Assembly (NCBI RefSeq): GCF_039889165.1
Contig: NZ_JAYMYY010000003.1
Coordinates: forward strand, 124,001-188,000
Source: Pseudocitrobacter cyperus
GTDB lineage: Bacteria; Pseudomonadota; Gammaproteobacteria; Enterobacterales; Enterobacteriaceae
DNA: 64,000 bases
Direction: 5' to 3'
Each line of letters begins with the position of its first letter. The stretch's first letter is position 1. Position numbers and translations under genes: made by a program. Shown piece by piece: positions 26,360 to 34,782 of this stretch. The notes below the pieces were generated by a model. It was given only the letters and a program-made list of their open reading frames with translations, was not told where the DNA came from and made no database searches.

Positions 26360-27078
26360 TTTCGTCTCCAGCACCAGCGCAGCCGCTCACCCTCAACCGT
26401 GAAGTCCGCTTTGCCGCTCAGGTAGTGCTGTAAAAATTGCAGGCTTTGCGGTAACGAACTTTCATCTTTTGTACCGCCGGGCGCCGTCTCACAGCGTAAT
26501 TGGTCGCCAGCCTCAAAGACCCAGGCCGCGGCATAGGCCCAGCCAGGCATATGCGGCGGCAGCGACGCCCGATAGAAGCCGGGTAACGTGCCGTCAAAAT
26601 CAACCATCAATATCCGCTGGTGGCCTGCCTGAAGCAGACACATCACTTCGCACAGCCCCTGCAGGAAAGTATCACGCCCGGCACTAAGCGAGGAGGAGAC
26701 AATCGGCTGCTTCGCCGTGATGGTGAGATTACCGACAGCGGCGTTATGTACGGACATCGCGAAATCGGTCGGGGAAATCGCCTGATTGTTCGCCAGCGCA
26801 TTCAGAATGCGGTAATTTCGCTCCAGCTCCCCGTGGCGGCTGGTGTAGAGAACCGCATCAATGGCGTGGCGACGCAGCAGGGTAAGCCCACATTCAACGG
26901 CCAGCTTGCTGCCTGAACTGAGTCGGCGGGCGGTCATCATCGGTAGTTCTACAAGTTTTGCCTGCGGGCTGTCGGGGTCAATGGCATAAGGTGCCTGCGC
27001 CCACGACAGCCACTGGTCAGCCTCGCCCAATCCAGGCGCTCTGGCGTTCCAGTCGATTATATTGAGTGCTAATTTCAT
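26356..27078 (-). CDS. apeC: chain-length factor ApeC
   Basis: A 240-residue ketosynthase-like protein, about half the length of a normal ketosynthase. It has the structural GNLTITAKQP and SSSLSAGRDTFLQGL stretches but no active-site cysteine in the place where ApeO and ApeR have SACSS or SACTS. This fits the chain-length factor that pairs with ApeO. It is the first gene of the operon; a possible -10 box TACAAT (27131-27126, minus) lies about 50 bp upstream. Confidence 0.83.
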   Translation of the reverse strand: MKLALNIIDWNARAPGLGEADQWLSWAQAPYAIDPDSPQAKLVELPMMTARRLSSGSKLAVECGLTLLRRHAIDAVLYTSRHGELERNYRILNALANNQAISPTDFAMSVHNAAVGNLTITAKQPIVSSSLSAGRDTFLQGLCEVMCLLQAGHQRILMVDFDGTLPGFYRASLPPHMPGWAYAAAWVFEAGDQLRCETAPGGTKDESSLPQSLQFLQHYLSGKADFTVEGERLRWCWRRK

Positions 27079-27393
27079 TGACGCGCGCCGCGGTATATCT
27101 ATTGTTATTGTCGTAAGCCAGCAATATTGTACAGGGTTGTGCTATCGCAAGCGAAAATATATAGCAGATCGGGAATTACGCATGCTACGGCCCATTTTTT
27201 AGGGCTATTCAGAATAATTCACCAGATAGATTCTTCTTAATTGTGGTGCGCGGGGGGTCTGGAGATAAGAGACGAACCGCCCGCACAACGGCTTTTTTTG
27301 CGTGGATCATGATTACACGCGACGTGCTGTGCGGGAGGCGCAGGCTTCCTCGGCTAACGGAATAGCTGAAGCCGGAAAGAGCCGGTAGTGCGA
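27079..27393. other. intergenic region between ape operon and zinc-ribbon gene
   Basis: It holds the minus-strand promoter of the ape operon and, on the plus strand, a possible promoter (TTGTGC 27137-27142, 17-bp spacer, TATAGC 27160-27165) and a GC-rich hairpin (27241-27288) followed by seven T at 27293-27299. No remnant of apeA or apeB is recognised. Confidence 0.5.
27172..27299 (+). ncRNA. candidate small RNA or terminated leader
   Basis: A plus-strand promoter-like pair upstream and an intrinsic-terminator-like end (hairpin 27241-27288, T-run 27293-27299) bracket about 128 nt with no open frame and no upstream gene on that strand. The hairpin has bulges and four bases separate it from the T-run, so it is a weak call. 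Confidence 0.25.
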
Positions 27394-27570
27394 TTACGCG
27401 TTCTGAACTTTCGCTTCAGAAGGGATAAAAAGAGTACTGCAGAAGGGGCAAATCAGGTTTTTACTTTTGTGGACTCGCGAGGCGCTGTGCTCTGCGGTTT
27501 TACTGCATTTCGGGCAAGGGATCTTAACCAGGAATGAACTTGTTTTGGTGCGTTTAGGGGCATTAGCCAT
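27394..27570 (-). CDS. small zinc-ribbon protein
   Basis: A 58-residue frame too short for many gene finders. It has two Cys pairs, CPKC (residues 19-22) and CPFC (41-44), 18 residues apart, the mark of a zinc ribbon, and a basic N-terminus (NAPKRTKTSS). A good AGGAAA lies 8 bp before the ATG. It may belong to the YnfU-like group of small zinc-binding proteins; that assignment is uncertain. It lies between the ape operon and yqeG. Confidence 0.75.
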   Translation of the reverse strand: MANAPKRTKTSSFLVKIPCPKCSKTAEHSASRVHKSKNLICPFCSTLFIPSEAKVQNA

Positions 27571-27691
27571 AAATATTTCCTATGTATTTTCGAGCGCCTA
27601 CCATACACCCGGATGGCCAGTATCCTTAGCATTTTATGCAATATCAGCAAAATAAGTCAGAAATGCGGGCAGCCAGGCTGCCCGTAATGCT

Positions 27692-28921
27692 TTAACCGAA
27701 GAACATCACCGAGACGCAGAGTAAGCCGACAATCAGCGTGATCAGACTGCCAGGCGAACGGTAAGGCTTGAGTGCTGGAATCAGATAAGTCGAGAGGGTT
27801 GGCATGATGAACAAAATCATCGCAATCAGCGGGCCGCTTATTGCGTAGATCATTGAAATCGCATTCGGATTAATACAGCAGACGATAAAGGTCAGCGTGG
27901 AAACCAGCAGAATTGACATCATGCGATTAAACGAACGACTTTTACGGATACCTATCTGATTGAGCGAAGATTTCACCATTTCGCTCGCACCTTCAATCAC
28001 CCCAAAATAGGTACCGAGGAACGATTTAGACATCGCCACAATTGCCACGATGATACCGCAGACTGACAACCAGTGTGGTGAATCCGGCATCATCGCCAAC
28101 GCGGACAAAATCGTCACGCCCTGATCCTTCGCGCTGTTGATGTAATCGACCGGAATCGAGAGCAGGCAGCTAAAGACAAAGAACAGCACGCTCAGGCAAA
28201 TAATCAGATACGCCACCTTCATGATTTTTTTGCATTTACCCATCGCAAGATCGCCATATTTTTCCCGGCGATCGATAGCGAACGTGGAGATAATCGGCGT
28301 ATGGCTAAAAGCGAAAACCATCACGGGGATGGATAACCACACCTGGTGCAGCGTGTGCGGCGTGACTTCCATTTGCCCTGACAGTAACTCAGGTTGCCAT
28401 TGGCCTGTCAGGTAAATCGATAAAAACAGGAACCAGGCGATCAGCGGGAACACCAGGAAGCCCATCACCTTGATAGTTGCCTGCCGTCCGGCGAGGAAAA
28501 TCACGTTCAGCAGTAACACAACGCCAAAGCTCACCAGTACCCGCAGGGTGAGATCGATGGGCATATGTTTCGCTATTTGCTCGGTGATGGAGTTGGTGAT
28601 GGCTACGGCATAGATCAGGATGACCACAAAGAACGCCAGAAAATAGAGCGCGGTGATCACACTACCGATTTTTTTGCCGTAGTAGTAACTGACTGCGCCT
28701 GTGATCCCGACATCCGCTGAGGTTCTGGAGGAGAGGATAAACTGGCAGAGTGCACGATGGGGCCAGTAGGTGAGCGGCCAGGCGACCAGGGCAGTAACAA
28801 ACAGTACCACCGCGCCTGCGGAACCAAGCTGGATCGGCAGGAACAGCGTACCGGCGCCCACAGCCGTGCCGTACAGGGCAAAGCTCCAGAGCGTCTCTTC
28901 TTTTGACCAGATTTTAGACAT
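27692..28921 (-). CDS. yqeG: HAAAP-family transporter YqeG
   Basis: A 409-residue inner-membrane symporter with about eleven hydrophobic segments, starting with YGTAVGAGTLFLPIQLG, the family motif. It matches E. coli YqeG in length and place (next to yqeF). Members import serine or threonine with protons; the exact substrate here is unknown. It is transcribed away from the palindromic repeat at 29017-29110. Confidence 0.87.
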   Translation of the reverse strand: MSKIWSKEETLWSFALYGTAVGAGTLFLPIQLGSAGAVVLFVTALVAWPLTYWPHRALCQFILSSRTSADVGITGAVSYYYGKKIGSVITALYFLAFFVVILIYAVAITNSITEQIAKHMPIDLTLRVLVSFGVVLLLNVIFLAGRQATIKVMGFLVFPLIAWFLFLSIYLTGQWQPELLSGQMEVTPHTLHQVWLSIPVMVFAFSHTPIISTFAIDRREKYGDLAMGKCKKIMKVAYLIICLSVLFFVFSCLLSIPVDYINSAKDQGVTILSALAMMPDSPHWLSVCGIIVAIVAMSKSFLGTYFGVIEGASEMVKSSLNQIGIRKSRSFNRMMSILLVSTLTFIVCCINPNAISMIYAISGPLIAMILFIMPTLSTYLIPALKPYRSPGSLITLIVGLLCVSVMFFG

Positions 28922-29016
28922 TATGTGAATTTAATAACCATGAATCATAAAAAAACGGAGCGTAATTTACCATAATTATGATTCATGGTGGTTATGAATA
29001 CTGTTGGGTGTTTTTG

Positions 29017-29110
29017 CCCCTCACCCTAACCCTCTCCCGGAGGGAGAGGGGACAGATTGTGCACATACGTAATTCACCCTCTCCCTCCGGAAGAGGGCCG
29101 GGGTGAGGGC
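29017..29110. repeat. intergenic palindromic repeat, copy 1
   Basis: A long inverted repeat with outer arms CCCTCACCCTAACCCTCTCC and their complement, of the REP-like kind common between genes of gamma-proteobacteria. Its right end touches the stop of the PACE gene at 29112, so it could act as a transcript 3' end. Similar copies lie at 38205 and 51761. Confidence 0.8.
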
Positions 29111-29111
29111 A

Positions 29112-29576
29112 TCAGCGCGCACAATCCATCGTCTGTCGCACACGGCGCTTCATCACCCGATCGCGCAGGGTGTCATACACCCAGTTATAGAGCATGGTGT
29201 AAGGCAGGAAGAACAGGAAGAAACCAATTTCCAGCGTCAGCGCCTGCACCAGGGTAACGCCCAGTACCGCCGACACAATGCTCACGCCAATCACGATAAA
29301 GCCGCACTCGAATCCCAGCGCATGAAAGGCGCGGATTTTAGCGGTGCGCTTCACGCGGGTTACTGGCCACAGTCGGTCGAAAATGGCGTTGTAGATGATA
29401 TTCCACACCATCGCTGTGGTCGCGAGAATGATGGTTAAGCCCCCCATTTCCAGCACCGAACGTTGCATCAGCCAGGCGGCAGTTGGGGCGAGGATCGCCG
29501 TGGCGATCCCTTCAAAGCACACGGCGTGGAAAATACGTTCCGGCAGCTTTCTGCGGTGCAGGTTATCGTTTTGCAT
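29112..29576 (-). CDS. PACE-family (AceI-like) biocide efflux pump
   Basis: A 154-residue protein with four membrane segments made of two bacterial transmembrane-pair units, beginning ERIFHAVCFEGIATAIL, where the Glu of CFEG fits the essential acidic residue of AceI (Acinetobacter chlorhexidine pump). The second unit repeats the pattern (AFHALGFECGFIVIG). It exports cationic biocides or polyamine-like compounds with protons. It is divergent from the LysR-type gene at 29672, its likely regulator. Confidence 0.85.
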   Translation of the reverse strand: MQNDNLHRRKLPERIFHAVCFEGIATAILAPTAAWLMQRSVLEMGGLTIILATTAMVWNIIYNAIFDRLWPVTRVKRTAKIRAFHALGFECGFIVIGVSIVSAVLGVTLVQALTLEIGFFLFFLPYTMLYNWVYDTLRDRVMKRRVRQTMDCAR

Positions 29577-29671
29577 TTTTATTTACCTCAGTTTGTTGCG
29601 TAGACAGTTGCGCATTTTATGGGTAAATATGATAAGTAAAAGATAGATTCCATCGATAAAGTAGATAGGTT

Positions 29672-30541
29672 ATGCGCTATTCCCCCGAAGCTCTTACCGC
29701 GTTTGTTGAAGCCGTCGACAGCGGCTCGTTTTCTGCTGCGGCTCGCCGCCTGCGGAAAAGCCAGTCCACTATCAGTACCGCGATTGCCAATCTGGAGGCG
29801 GATCTCGGCGTTACGCTGTTCGACCGCACGGCCCGTCAGCCGGTGCTGACGCCGGAAGGGCAACGCGTGTTGAGCTATGTGCAGGCCATTTTGTCAGCCA
29901 GCGAACGGCTGGATGAACTGGCGGTGGCGCTCAGCAGTGAAACGGAAGCGCGGCTGGCGTTTGTGTTCTCCGATACGTTGCATCCGGATGTGCTGGAGGA
30001 ACTGATGGTGCAGTTTGACCGCCACTTTCCCCATACGGAGTTTGAGTGTCTGGTTGGCGAGGACGACGATGTTATCGATCTGCTGCAAAAGGGGCGCGCG
30101 CAGGTGGGGTTGATTGAGGCGCGGGAAAATTACCCCACGGATATCGGTCATACCCGCCTACCGATGCAGACTCGTATGGCTATCTATGTTTCGCCCGATC
30201 ATCCACTGAACGTGCAGCAAACCGTGGAGTGGGATCAGCTCCACACCTGGCGTGAACTGCGGCTGAATACGTATCTGGAGAATCGGCCGACACCGGCGCG
30301 TGGCCCGGTATGGTCTGCGCCTAACTATCTGATGTTGATGAGTATGGCGGCGCAGGGTTTTGGCTGGTGCGTTCTGCCCTGTGCGTTGGTGGAGGAGTTT
30401 TCCCGCTCGGCGCCGTTAACAATGCTGACGCTTCCCGGCTGGCCGATTGCTGTGTCGATCGATTTGCTGTGGAACAAAAGCGCACCGCCGGGCGCAGCCG
30501 GAAGCTGGGTCAAACAGTATCTGCAACAGGTTTCAGCGTGA
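29672..30541 (+). CDS. LysR-family regulator of the PACE pump
   Basis: A 289-residue LysR-type protein. The N-terminal winged helix-turn-helix (ALTAFVEAVDSGSFSAAARR and SQSTISTAIANLEADLG) is followed by a substrate-binding domain. It is divergent from the PACE pump gene with a 95-bp spacer, the usual arrangement in which the regulator controls its neighbour and itself. The ligand is unknown. Confidence 0.85.
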   Translation: MRYSPEALTAFVEAVDSGSFSAAARRLRKSQSTISTAIANLEADLGVTLFDRTARQPVLTPEGQRVLSYVQAILSASERLDELAVALSSETEARLAFVFSDTLHPDVLEELMVQFDRHFPHTEFECLVGEDDDVIDLLQKGRAQVGLIEARENYPTDIGHTRLPMQTRMAIYVSPDHPLNVQQTVEWDQLHTWRELRLNTYLENRPTPARGPVWSAPNYLMLMSMAAQGFGWCVLPCALVEEFSRSAPLTMLTLPGWPIAVSIDLLWNKSAPPGAAGSWVKQYLQQVSA

Positions 30542-30641
30542 CGGAAAACCTTTGTGATTAATCTCACTTTTTTTAAACAATTGCGATAACAGTTGATAAC
30601 AATCATCTACTATAGCCGGGTTATTTTGCGCTGAGGCAGAG

Positions 30642-31835
30642 ATGAAAGATGTCGTTATCGTAGGTGCAGTCCGTACTCCCATTGGCTGCTTCCAGGGGGC
30701 GCTCTCCCGTCATTCGGCCGTTGAACTGGGTAGCCTTGTGATCAACGCGCTGGTGGAACGCAGCGGTATTGCCCCGCACACCATTGACGAAGTGATTATC
30801 GGCCAGGTGCTGACCGCGGGCACCGGGCAAAACCCTGCCCGGCAGTCGGCGATTAAGGGCGGTCTGCCCAATACGGTATCTGCAATCACCATCAACGATG
30901 TCTGCGGTTCTGGTCTGAAAGCGCTCCATCTGGCGACGCAGGCTATCCAGTGCGGTGAAGCCGATGTGGTGATCGCCGGCGGTCAGGAGAACATGAGTCG
31001 TGCGCCGCATGTGTTGACCGACAGCCGTACCGGTGCGCAACTGGGTAATAGTCAGTTGATAGATAGCCTGGTTCATGACGGCCTGTGGGATGCCTTTAAC
31101 GACTACCATATGGGCGTCACGGCGGAAAATCTGGCGCGTGAATATGGTATCAGCCGCGAGCAGCAGGATGCCTGGGCGCTCAGTTCTCAGCATAAAGCGC
31201 GTAAGGCTATCGATTCCGGGCGCTTTCGCGACGAGATCGTGCCAGTGCTTAATCCGCTGCCGAACGGTGCGGCACATATGGTTGAAACGGATGAGCAACC
31301 GCAGACCGACCCCAGCGCTGAAGGGCTGGCGCGTCTTTCCCCGGCATTCGATCAGCTCGGTTCAGTCACCGCCGGGAACGCGTCTTCGATCAACGATGGC
31401 GCGGCTGCCGTGTTGATGATGAGCGAGAGCAAAGCACGGGAACTTAATTTACCGATTCTGGCGCGTATTCGCGCTTTCGCGAGCGTCGGGGTCGACCCTG
31501 CGCTGATGGGCATCGCCCCGGTTTATGCAACACGGCGCTGTCTGGAGCGCGCGGGCTGGCAGCTTCATGATGTCGATCTTATTGAGGCCAATGAAGCTTT
31601 TGCCGCGCAGGCCATTTCTGTTGGTAAGATGCTGGAATGGGATGAGCAGAAGGTGAATGTGAACGGAGGGGCTATTGCTCTGGGCCATCCGATTGGCGCA
31701 TCCGGCTGCCGTATTCTGGTTTCTCTGGTGCATGAAATGATAAAACGCGATGCCCGCAAAGGGCTGGCGACACTGTGTATCGGCGGTGGGCAGGGCGTGG
31801 CGCTGGCCGTTGAACGCGATCTTCCGGCTGCATAA
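30642..31835 (+). CDS. yqeF: acetyl-CoA acetyltransferase YqeF
   Basis: A 397-residue thiolase with the acyl-accepting cysteine C88 in NDVCGSGLKALHLA, the HPIGASGCR motif and the C-terminal CIGGGQG with the second cysteine. It condenses or splits acetoacetyl-CoA and acetyl-CoA. The product matches E. coli YqeF. AGGCAGAG precedes the start. It is monocistronic; the next gene, kdgM, begins 460 bp on. Confidence 0.92.
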   Translation: MKDVVIVGAVRTPIGCFQGALSRHSAVELGSLVINALVERSGIAPHTIDEVIIGQVLTAGTGQNPARQSAIKGGLPNTVSAITINDVCGSGLKALHLATQAIQCGEADVVIAGGQENMSRAPHVLTDSRTGAQLGNSQLIDSLVHDGLWDAFNDYHMGVTAENLAREYGISREQQDAWALSSQHKARKAIDSGRFRDEIVPVLNPLPNGAAHMVETDEQPQTDPSAEGLARLSPAFDQLGSVTAGNASSINDGAAAVLMMSESKARELNLPILARIRAFASVGVDPALMGIAPVYATRRCLERAGWQLHDVDLIEANEAFAAQAISVGKMLEWDEQKVNVNGGAIALGHPIGASGCRILVSLVHEMIKRDARKGLATLCIGGGQGVALAVERDLPAA

Positions 31836-32297
31836 TCTCCTGGAGCGCTGGCAACTCAGCGAAAGCGCTCAGTTATTCCTTACTGTTTAACTCTAATACA
31901 AATGACCTGGTGCTAAGTATTTGCTTACACTTTAGCGTTGTTTGGTCATTGGGTTGGATAAGTCAATTCTATAAAAATCACATTAATAAAATCCTTATTA
32001 TTATGCAAAATAAAATAACCTGCGTTATTTTATTTTTCGATTGGATTGTAACTAATTGATTAATATTGGCTTTTTTATCTTGTGGGAATTTCAGATTATG
32101 AGCGAAAAATGAATTTCCTGTGATGTAAGTCGCATATTTAAAGCATTTCCCATTATTTTTATTGAAGCCGATCACGCCATTTTGTGCCGTATTTTTTGAA
32201 ACAAACAATTACGATCTCGATCACTAAAATACATGGCTTAAAAAAATAAAATGCAATTCCATAAAAATGAAACATAATTTCAATTGAGGGATAGCAA
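31836..32297. other. kdgM upstream region, AT-rich, 462 bp
   Basis: A long A/T-rich control region without a gene; the small minus-strand frame at 31978-32208 is not credible. A KdgR-like site lies at 32265-32285. ACGATCTCGATCACT near 32212-32226 is a possible weak CRP site. Confidence 0.5.
32265..32285. promoter_or_regulatory. KdgR-like operator of kdgM
   Basis: ATGAAACATAATTTCAAT matches the KdgR pattern (TGAAA, 5-bp centre, TTTCA). It ends 12 bp before the kdgM start, where a bound repressor would block transcription. Confidence 0.65.
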
Positions 32298-32993
32298 ATG
32301 TTTAAAAAAACTCTGGCCCTGGCAGTATTGTGTGGAGCATCTTTTGCGGCATCAGCGGTAACTGTCGATTTACGACACGAGTTTATTGATGGTGGTAAAA
32401 CAGATAAATCAAATGCTGACCGCGTTTCTGTTTCTCATCGTTTTGCAAATGGTTTTGGTTTCTCTGTTGAAGCAAAATGGAAGTCCGGTGGTGATAATAC
32501 GGATAAGCCGTATGCTGACTTTATCGGTAATGGTCACGAAGAGGCGATTAGCTGGCAATGGAAGGCAAATAAGAATTTCTCGGTAACGCCGGGATTCAAT
32601 ATTGAAAGTAATGATAGCCGCTCTATTTACAAACCAAATCTGCGCGTTCAGTACAGCTTCGACAGCGGTTTTTATGTCGCTGCTCGTTATCGTTATGACT
32701 ATACCCGCTATCCTTCGAATGCGGGTAAAGATGACGATAAAGTCAACCGTGGCGATGCCTGGGCAGGTTTTGTTTATGGCGACTGGCGTACCGAGTTGAA
32801 CTACGTTTATGCGCGTAGTACTGAAGGCACCGCGCGTAATAATAATAAGCCGTATTCGCAGGAATATAACATCAAGCTGGCATACCGTTTAGATAAGAAC
32901 TGGGCGCCATATGGCGAGGTGGGTAACGTAGGGGTGAATGATCGTAACGACCGCCAGACTCGTCTCCGTGTGGGTGTCGCGTATACTTTCTAA
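32298..32993 (+). CDS. kdgM: oligogalacturonate porin KdgM
   Basis: A 231-residue outer-membrane beta-barrel with a Sec signal peptide (to about residue 20, ASA|VTVDLRHE) and alternating aromatic/basic strands ending in RVGVAYTF, an outer-membrane C-terminal signature. It matches the KdgM family, which lets oligogalacturonides of several residues through the outer membrane. GAGGGATAG precedes the start. It is the first step of the pectin-oligomer uptake route completed by TogMNAB. Confidence 0.9.
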   Translation: MFKKTLALAVLCGASFAASAVTVDLRHEFIDGGKTDKSNADRVSVSHRFANGFGFSVEAKWKSGGDNTDKPYADFIGNGHEEAISWQWKANKNFSVTPGFNIESNDSRSIYKPNLRVQYSFDSGFYVAARYRYDYTRYPSNAGKDDDKVNRGDAWAGFVYGDWRTELNYVYARSTEGTARNNNKPYSQEYNIKLAYRLDKNWAPYGEVGNVGVNDRNDRQTRLRVGVAYTF

Positions 32994-33017
32994 TTAATCT
33001 TCCCCATTCGTTATTTA

Positions 33018-33048
33018 CCCCGGAGCGGTTAGCCGGGGTTTTGTTTGT
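33018..33048 (+). terminator. intrinsic terminator of kdgM
   Basis: CCCCGG (33018-33023) pairs with CCGGGG (33033-33038), followed by TTTTGTTTG. It lies 25 bp after the kdgM stop. Confidence 0.8.
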
Positions 33049-33066
33049 TTAAATATCAGGAAAAGA

Positions 33067-33094
33067 TAAAAAAAGGCCCTCCACAAGGGAGGGC
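33067..33094 (-). terminator. intrinsic terminator of ogl
   Basis: GCCCTCC (33076-33082) pairs with GGAGGGC (33088-33094); on the minus strand it is followed by a T-run (A at 33067-33074). It is placed downstream of the ogl stop at 33147. Confidence 0.85.
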
Positions 33095-33146
33095 AAAGGC
33101 CAGTTACAGAAACACTACTCAAATACTCTGTTTAATATCCCGCCAT

Positions 33147-34322
33147 TCAGGCCTGAATTAATTCCCGCTGTGGCGGCAGTTTCGCGATATAGAGCGCAGG
33201 TTTGCCGTCTTTATCGGAGCTGAACAGCACCGCGCCATCGTGTGGCAGGAATGACGGATGCGGATGCGTGACCTGGCGGCTGTTTTGCACCGTCGCCCAG
33301 GAGGTGTCGTGACGGGCGATGCGGAAATACGCTTTTTTCGCCACGTCGAAACCGTATAAATAGGGATCGTTGTCGATGGTGTAACCGCTGGTGTCTTTTA
33401 CATCCACTGGCGTGCCTGAACCATCGCCAACCAGCAGCGTGCCGTCGAAGTTGCTCATCAGATGTGAACAGGCAGGCATTTGCATCAGCGCTTCGTTGAC
33501 CCCGGTATCCGGGTTATAGCGATAGATCGTGCGACCCTGCTTACCTTTCAGATAAGAGACGTAAATCAGCGCCGAACCGTTTGGTACCCAAAATTCGTGG
33601 GTGCAGCTTTCGCCTTCCGCATGCTCTTTCACTTTTCGCACGTTGCTGCCGTCTTCATTTACCAGCCACATACGCGCATCGACCAGATCGTGTGGGCCTT
33701 CGTGGCAGAACGCGACGGTATTATCGTCGAACGGACGGTAAATAGGGTGGCCAAGCCAGTTCTTCTCTTCGTGGATAACCGAGCTTGCGCCGGTTTGCAG
33801 GTCAACCCGCAGCAGGCGGCAGTGCGGCCCTTTATGGAAGAAGTCGTGGAACAGTTGCCAGTCATTGAGCGGCGTCCAGTCGCTTTTGGCGATTTCAATG
33901 CCCACAAGTTTGGTGCAGTCGCTGTTGGATACCCAGGTGCCGTAGCCGACCCACTCGTCCGGTACACGATACACTTCGCGCTCAACCAGCGTTTTCAGAT
34001 TGACTTCCAGCAGGGCGCGGTCGTTTTTTACATAATAGAGAGACTTGTCATCCGGGGAGAGGAACCCCCCGAAGGTATTATCGCCCGCGCCTTCCGTTAA
34101 CTGCACCGCTTCGGCATTAGCGACATCCAGCAGGTAGTAGTTCCAGTGGCCGTCGAACTCGCCCGCGAAAAGCAGATGGCTGCCGTCATTGAAAAAGCAC
34201 TTCTGATAGAAGTAGTTACGATGACAGGTGACGTCTGGTGGGGTTAAGCGGGTGACTTCCGCGCCTGTGTCTGGATCGCGGCTGACCTCATAGTTCAGTT
34301 TTACCCGCATACCTTTAGCCAT
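33147..34322 (-). CDS. ogl: oligogalacturonate lyase Ogl
   Basis: A 391-residue cytoplasmic lyase of the seven-bladed propeller family (PL22). It cuts digalacturonate and unsaturated digalacturonate by beta-elimination to 4,5-unsaturated galacturonate. Characteristic stretches include CHRNYFYQKCF, HPIYRPFDDNTVAFCHEGPH, ACSHLMSN and RQVTHPHPSF, which hold the His residues that bind Mn2+ and act in catalysis. ATG at 34322 is chosen because AAGGAG lies 6 bp upstream; the longer frame starts on that ribosome site. A paralogue lies at 38288. The KdgR-like site at 34405-34425 precedes it. Confidence 0.9.
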   Translation of the reverse strand: MAKGMRVKLNYEVSRDPDTGAEVTRLTPPDVTCHRNYFYQKCFFNDGSHLLFAGEFDGHWNYYLLDVANAEAVQLTEGAGDNTFGGFLSPDDKSLYYVKNDRALLEVNLKTLVEREVYRVPDEWVGYGTWVSNSDCTKLVGIEIAKSDWTPLNDWQLFHDFFHKGPHCRLLRVDLQTGASSVIHEEKNWLGHPIYRPFDDNTVAFCHEGPHDLVDARMWLVNEDGSNVRKVKEHAEGESCTHEFWVPNGSALIYVSYLKGKQGRTIYRYNPDTGVNEALMQMPACSHLMSNFDGTLLVGDGSGTPVDVKDTSGYTIDNDPYLYGFDVAKKAYFRIARHDTSWATVQNSRQVTHPHPSFLPHDGAVLFSSDKDGKPALYIAKLPPQRELIQA

Positions 34323-34404
34323 GTTGCACTCCTTTTTTCTCAAGCGATGGTGGCATGACGCTCACCGGCCGATGTGGATGTCGTTTTAAAAATATAGTGT
34401 CAAT

Positions 34405-34425
34405 TTATCAAAACAGTGTTTCATT
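34405..34425. promoter_or_regulatory. KdgR-like operator near ogl
   Basis: CAAAACAGTGTTTCATT shows the AAAAC-N3-GTTTC core of KdgR sites, about 85 bp upstream of the ogl start. Confidence 0.6.
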
Positions 34426-34658
34426 GTTTGTGATGGTGGACGCACTTTGTACGAAAAGGCTGAAAATTCAATCCAGAGCAGCGTGGCGTTGTTGCTTTCT
34501 CTGTACCTCATCTTTGTTTTTTGACGGATATTTCTCACATTTTGGTCAATTCTTAATATTTCTATTTCACTGAATTAGAAGGTGTTTATTTTTCTGGTGT
34601 CGGGTTGTGTTGAGATATTCGTGATCCCATGTGCATTTTTAGAAATATTAAGCAGAAA

Positions 34659-34701
34659 AAGTGAAACGATGTTTTAATTGTAATTGAAAACCCATTTCAT
34701 C
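34659..34701. promoter_or_regulatory. two adjacent KdgR-like sites near kduI
   Basis: GTGAAACGATGTTTTAATT (34661-34679) and TTGAAAACCCATTTCATC (34684-34701) each follow the TGAAA/TTTCA pattern, 80-125 bp before the kduI start. A weaker third copy (GGAACCTCGTTTCAT) is at 34730-34744. Confidence 0.6.
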
Positions 34702-34782
34702 AGCGATAAGATGGCGACATAGACAAAGCGGAACCTCGTTTCATGCCGCTTAATAATGAGAACAATTTTCTGGAGGTACTTG

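Larger units (their letters stand above)
34323..34782. other. divergent control region of ogl and kduI
   Basis: A 460-bp gap holding three to four KdgR-like palindromes, listed apart, and a possible CRP half-site (TGTGA at 34430). No coding sequence is supported. Confidence 0.6.

Noticed and set aside
31978..32208. 76-codon minus-strand frame before kdgM
   Set aside because: Low-complexity AT-rich region with no ribosome site and no recognisable domain; better read as control region.
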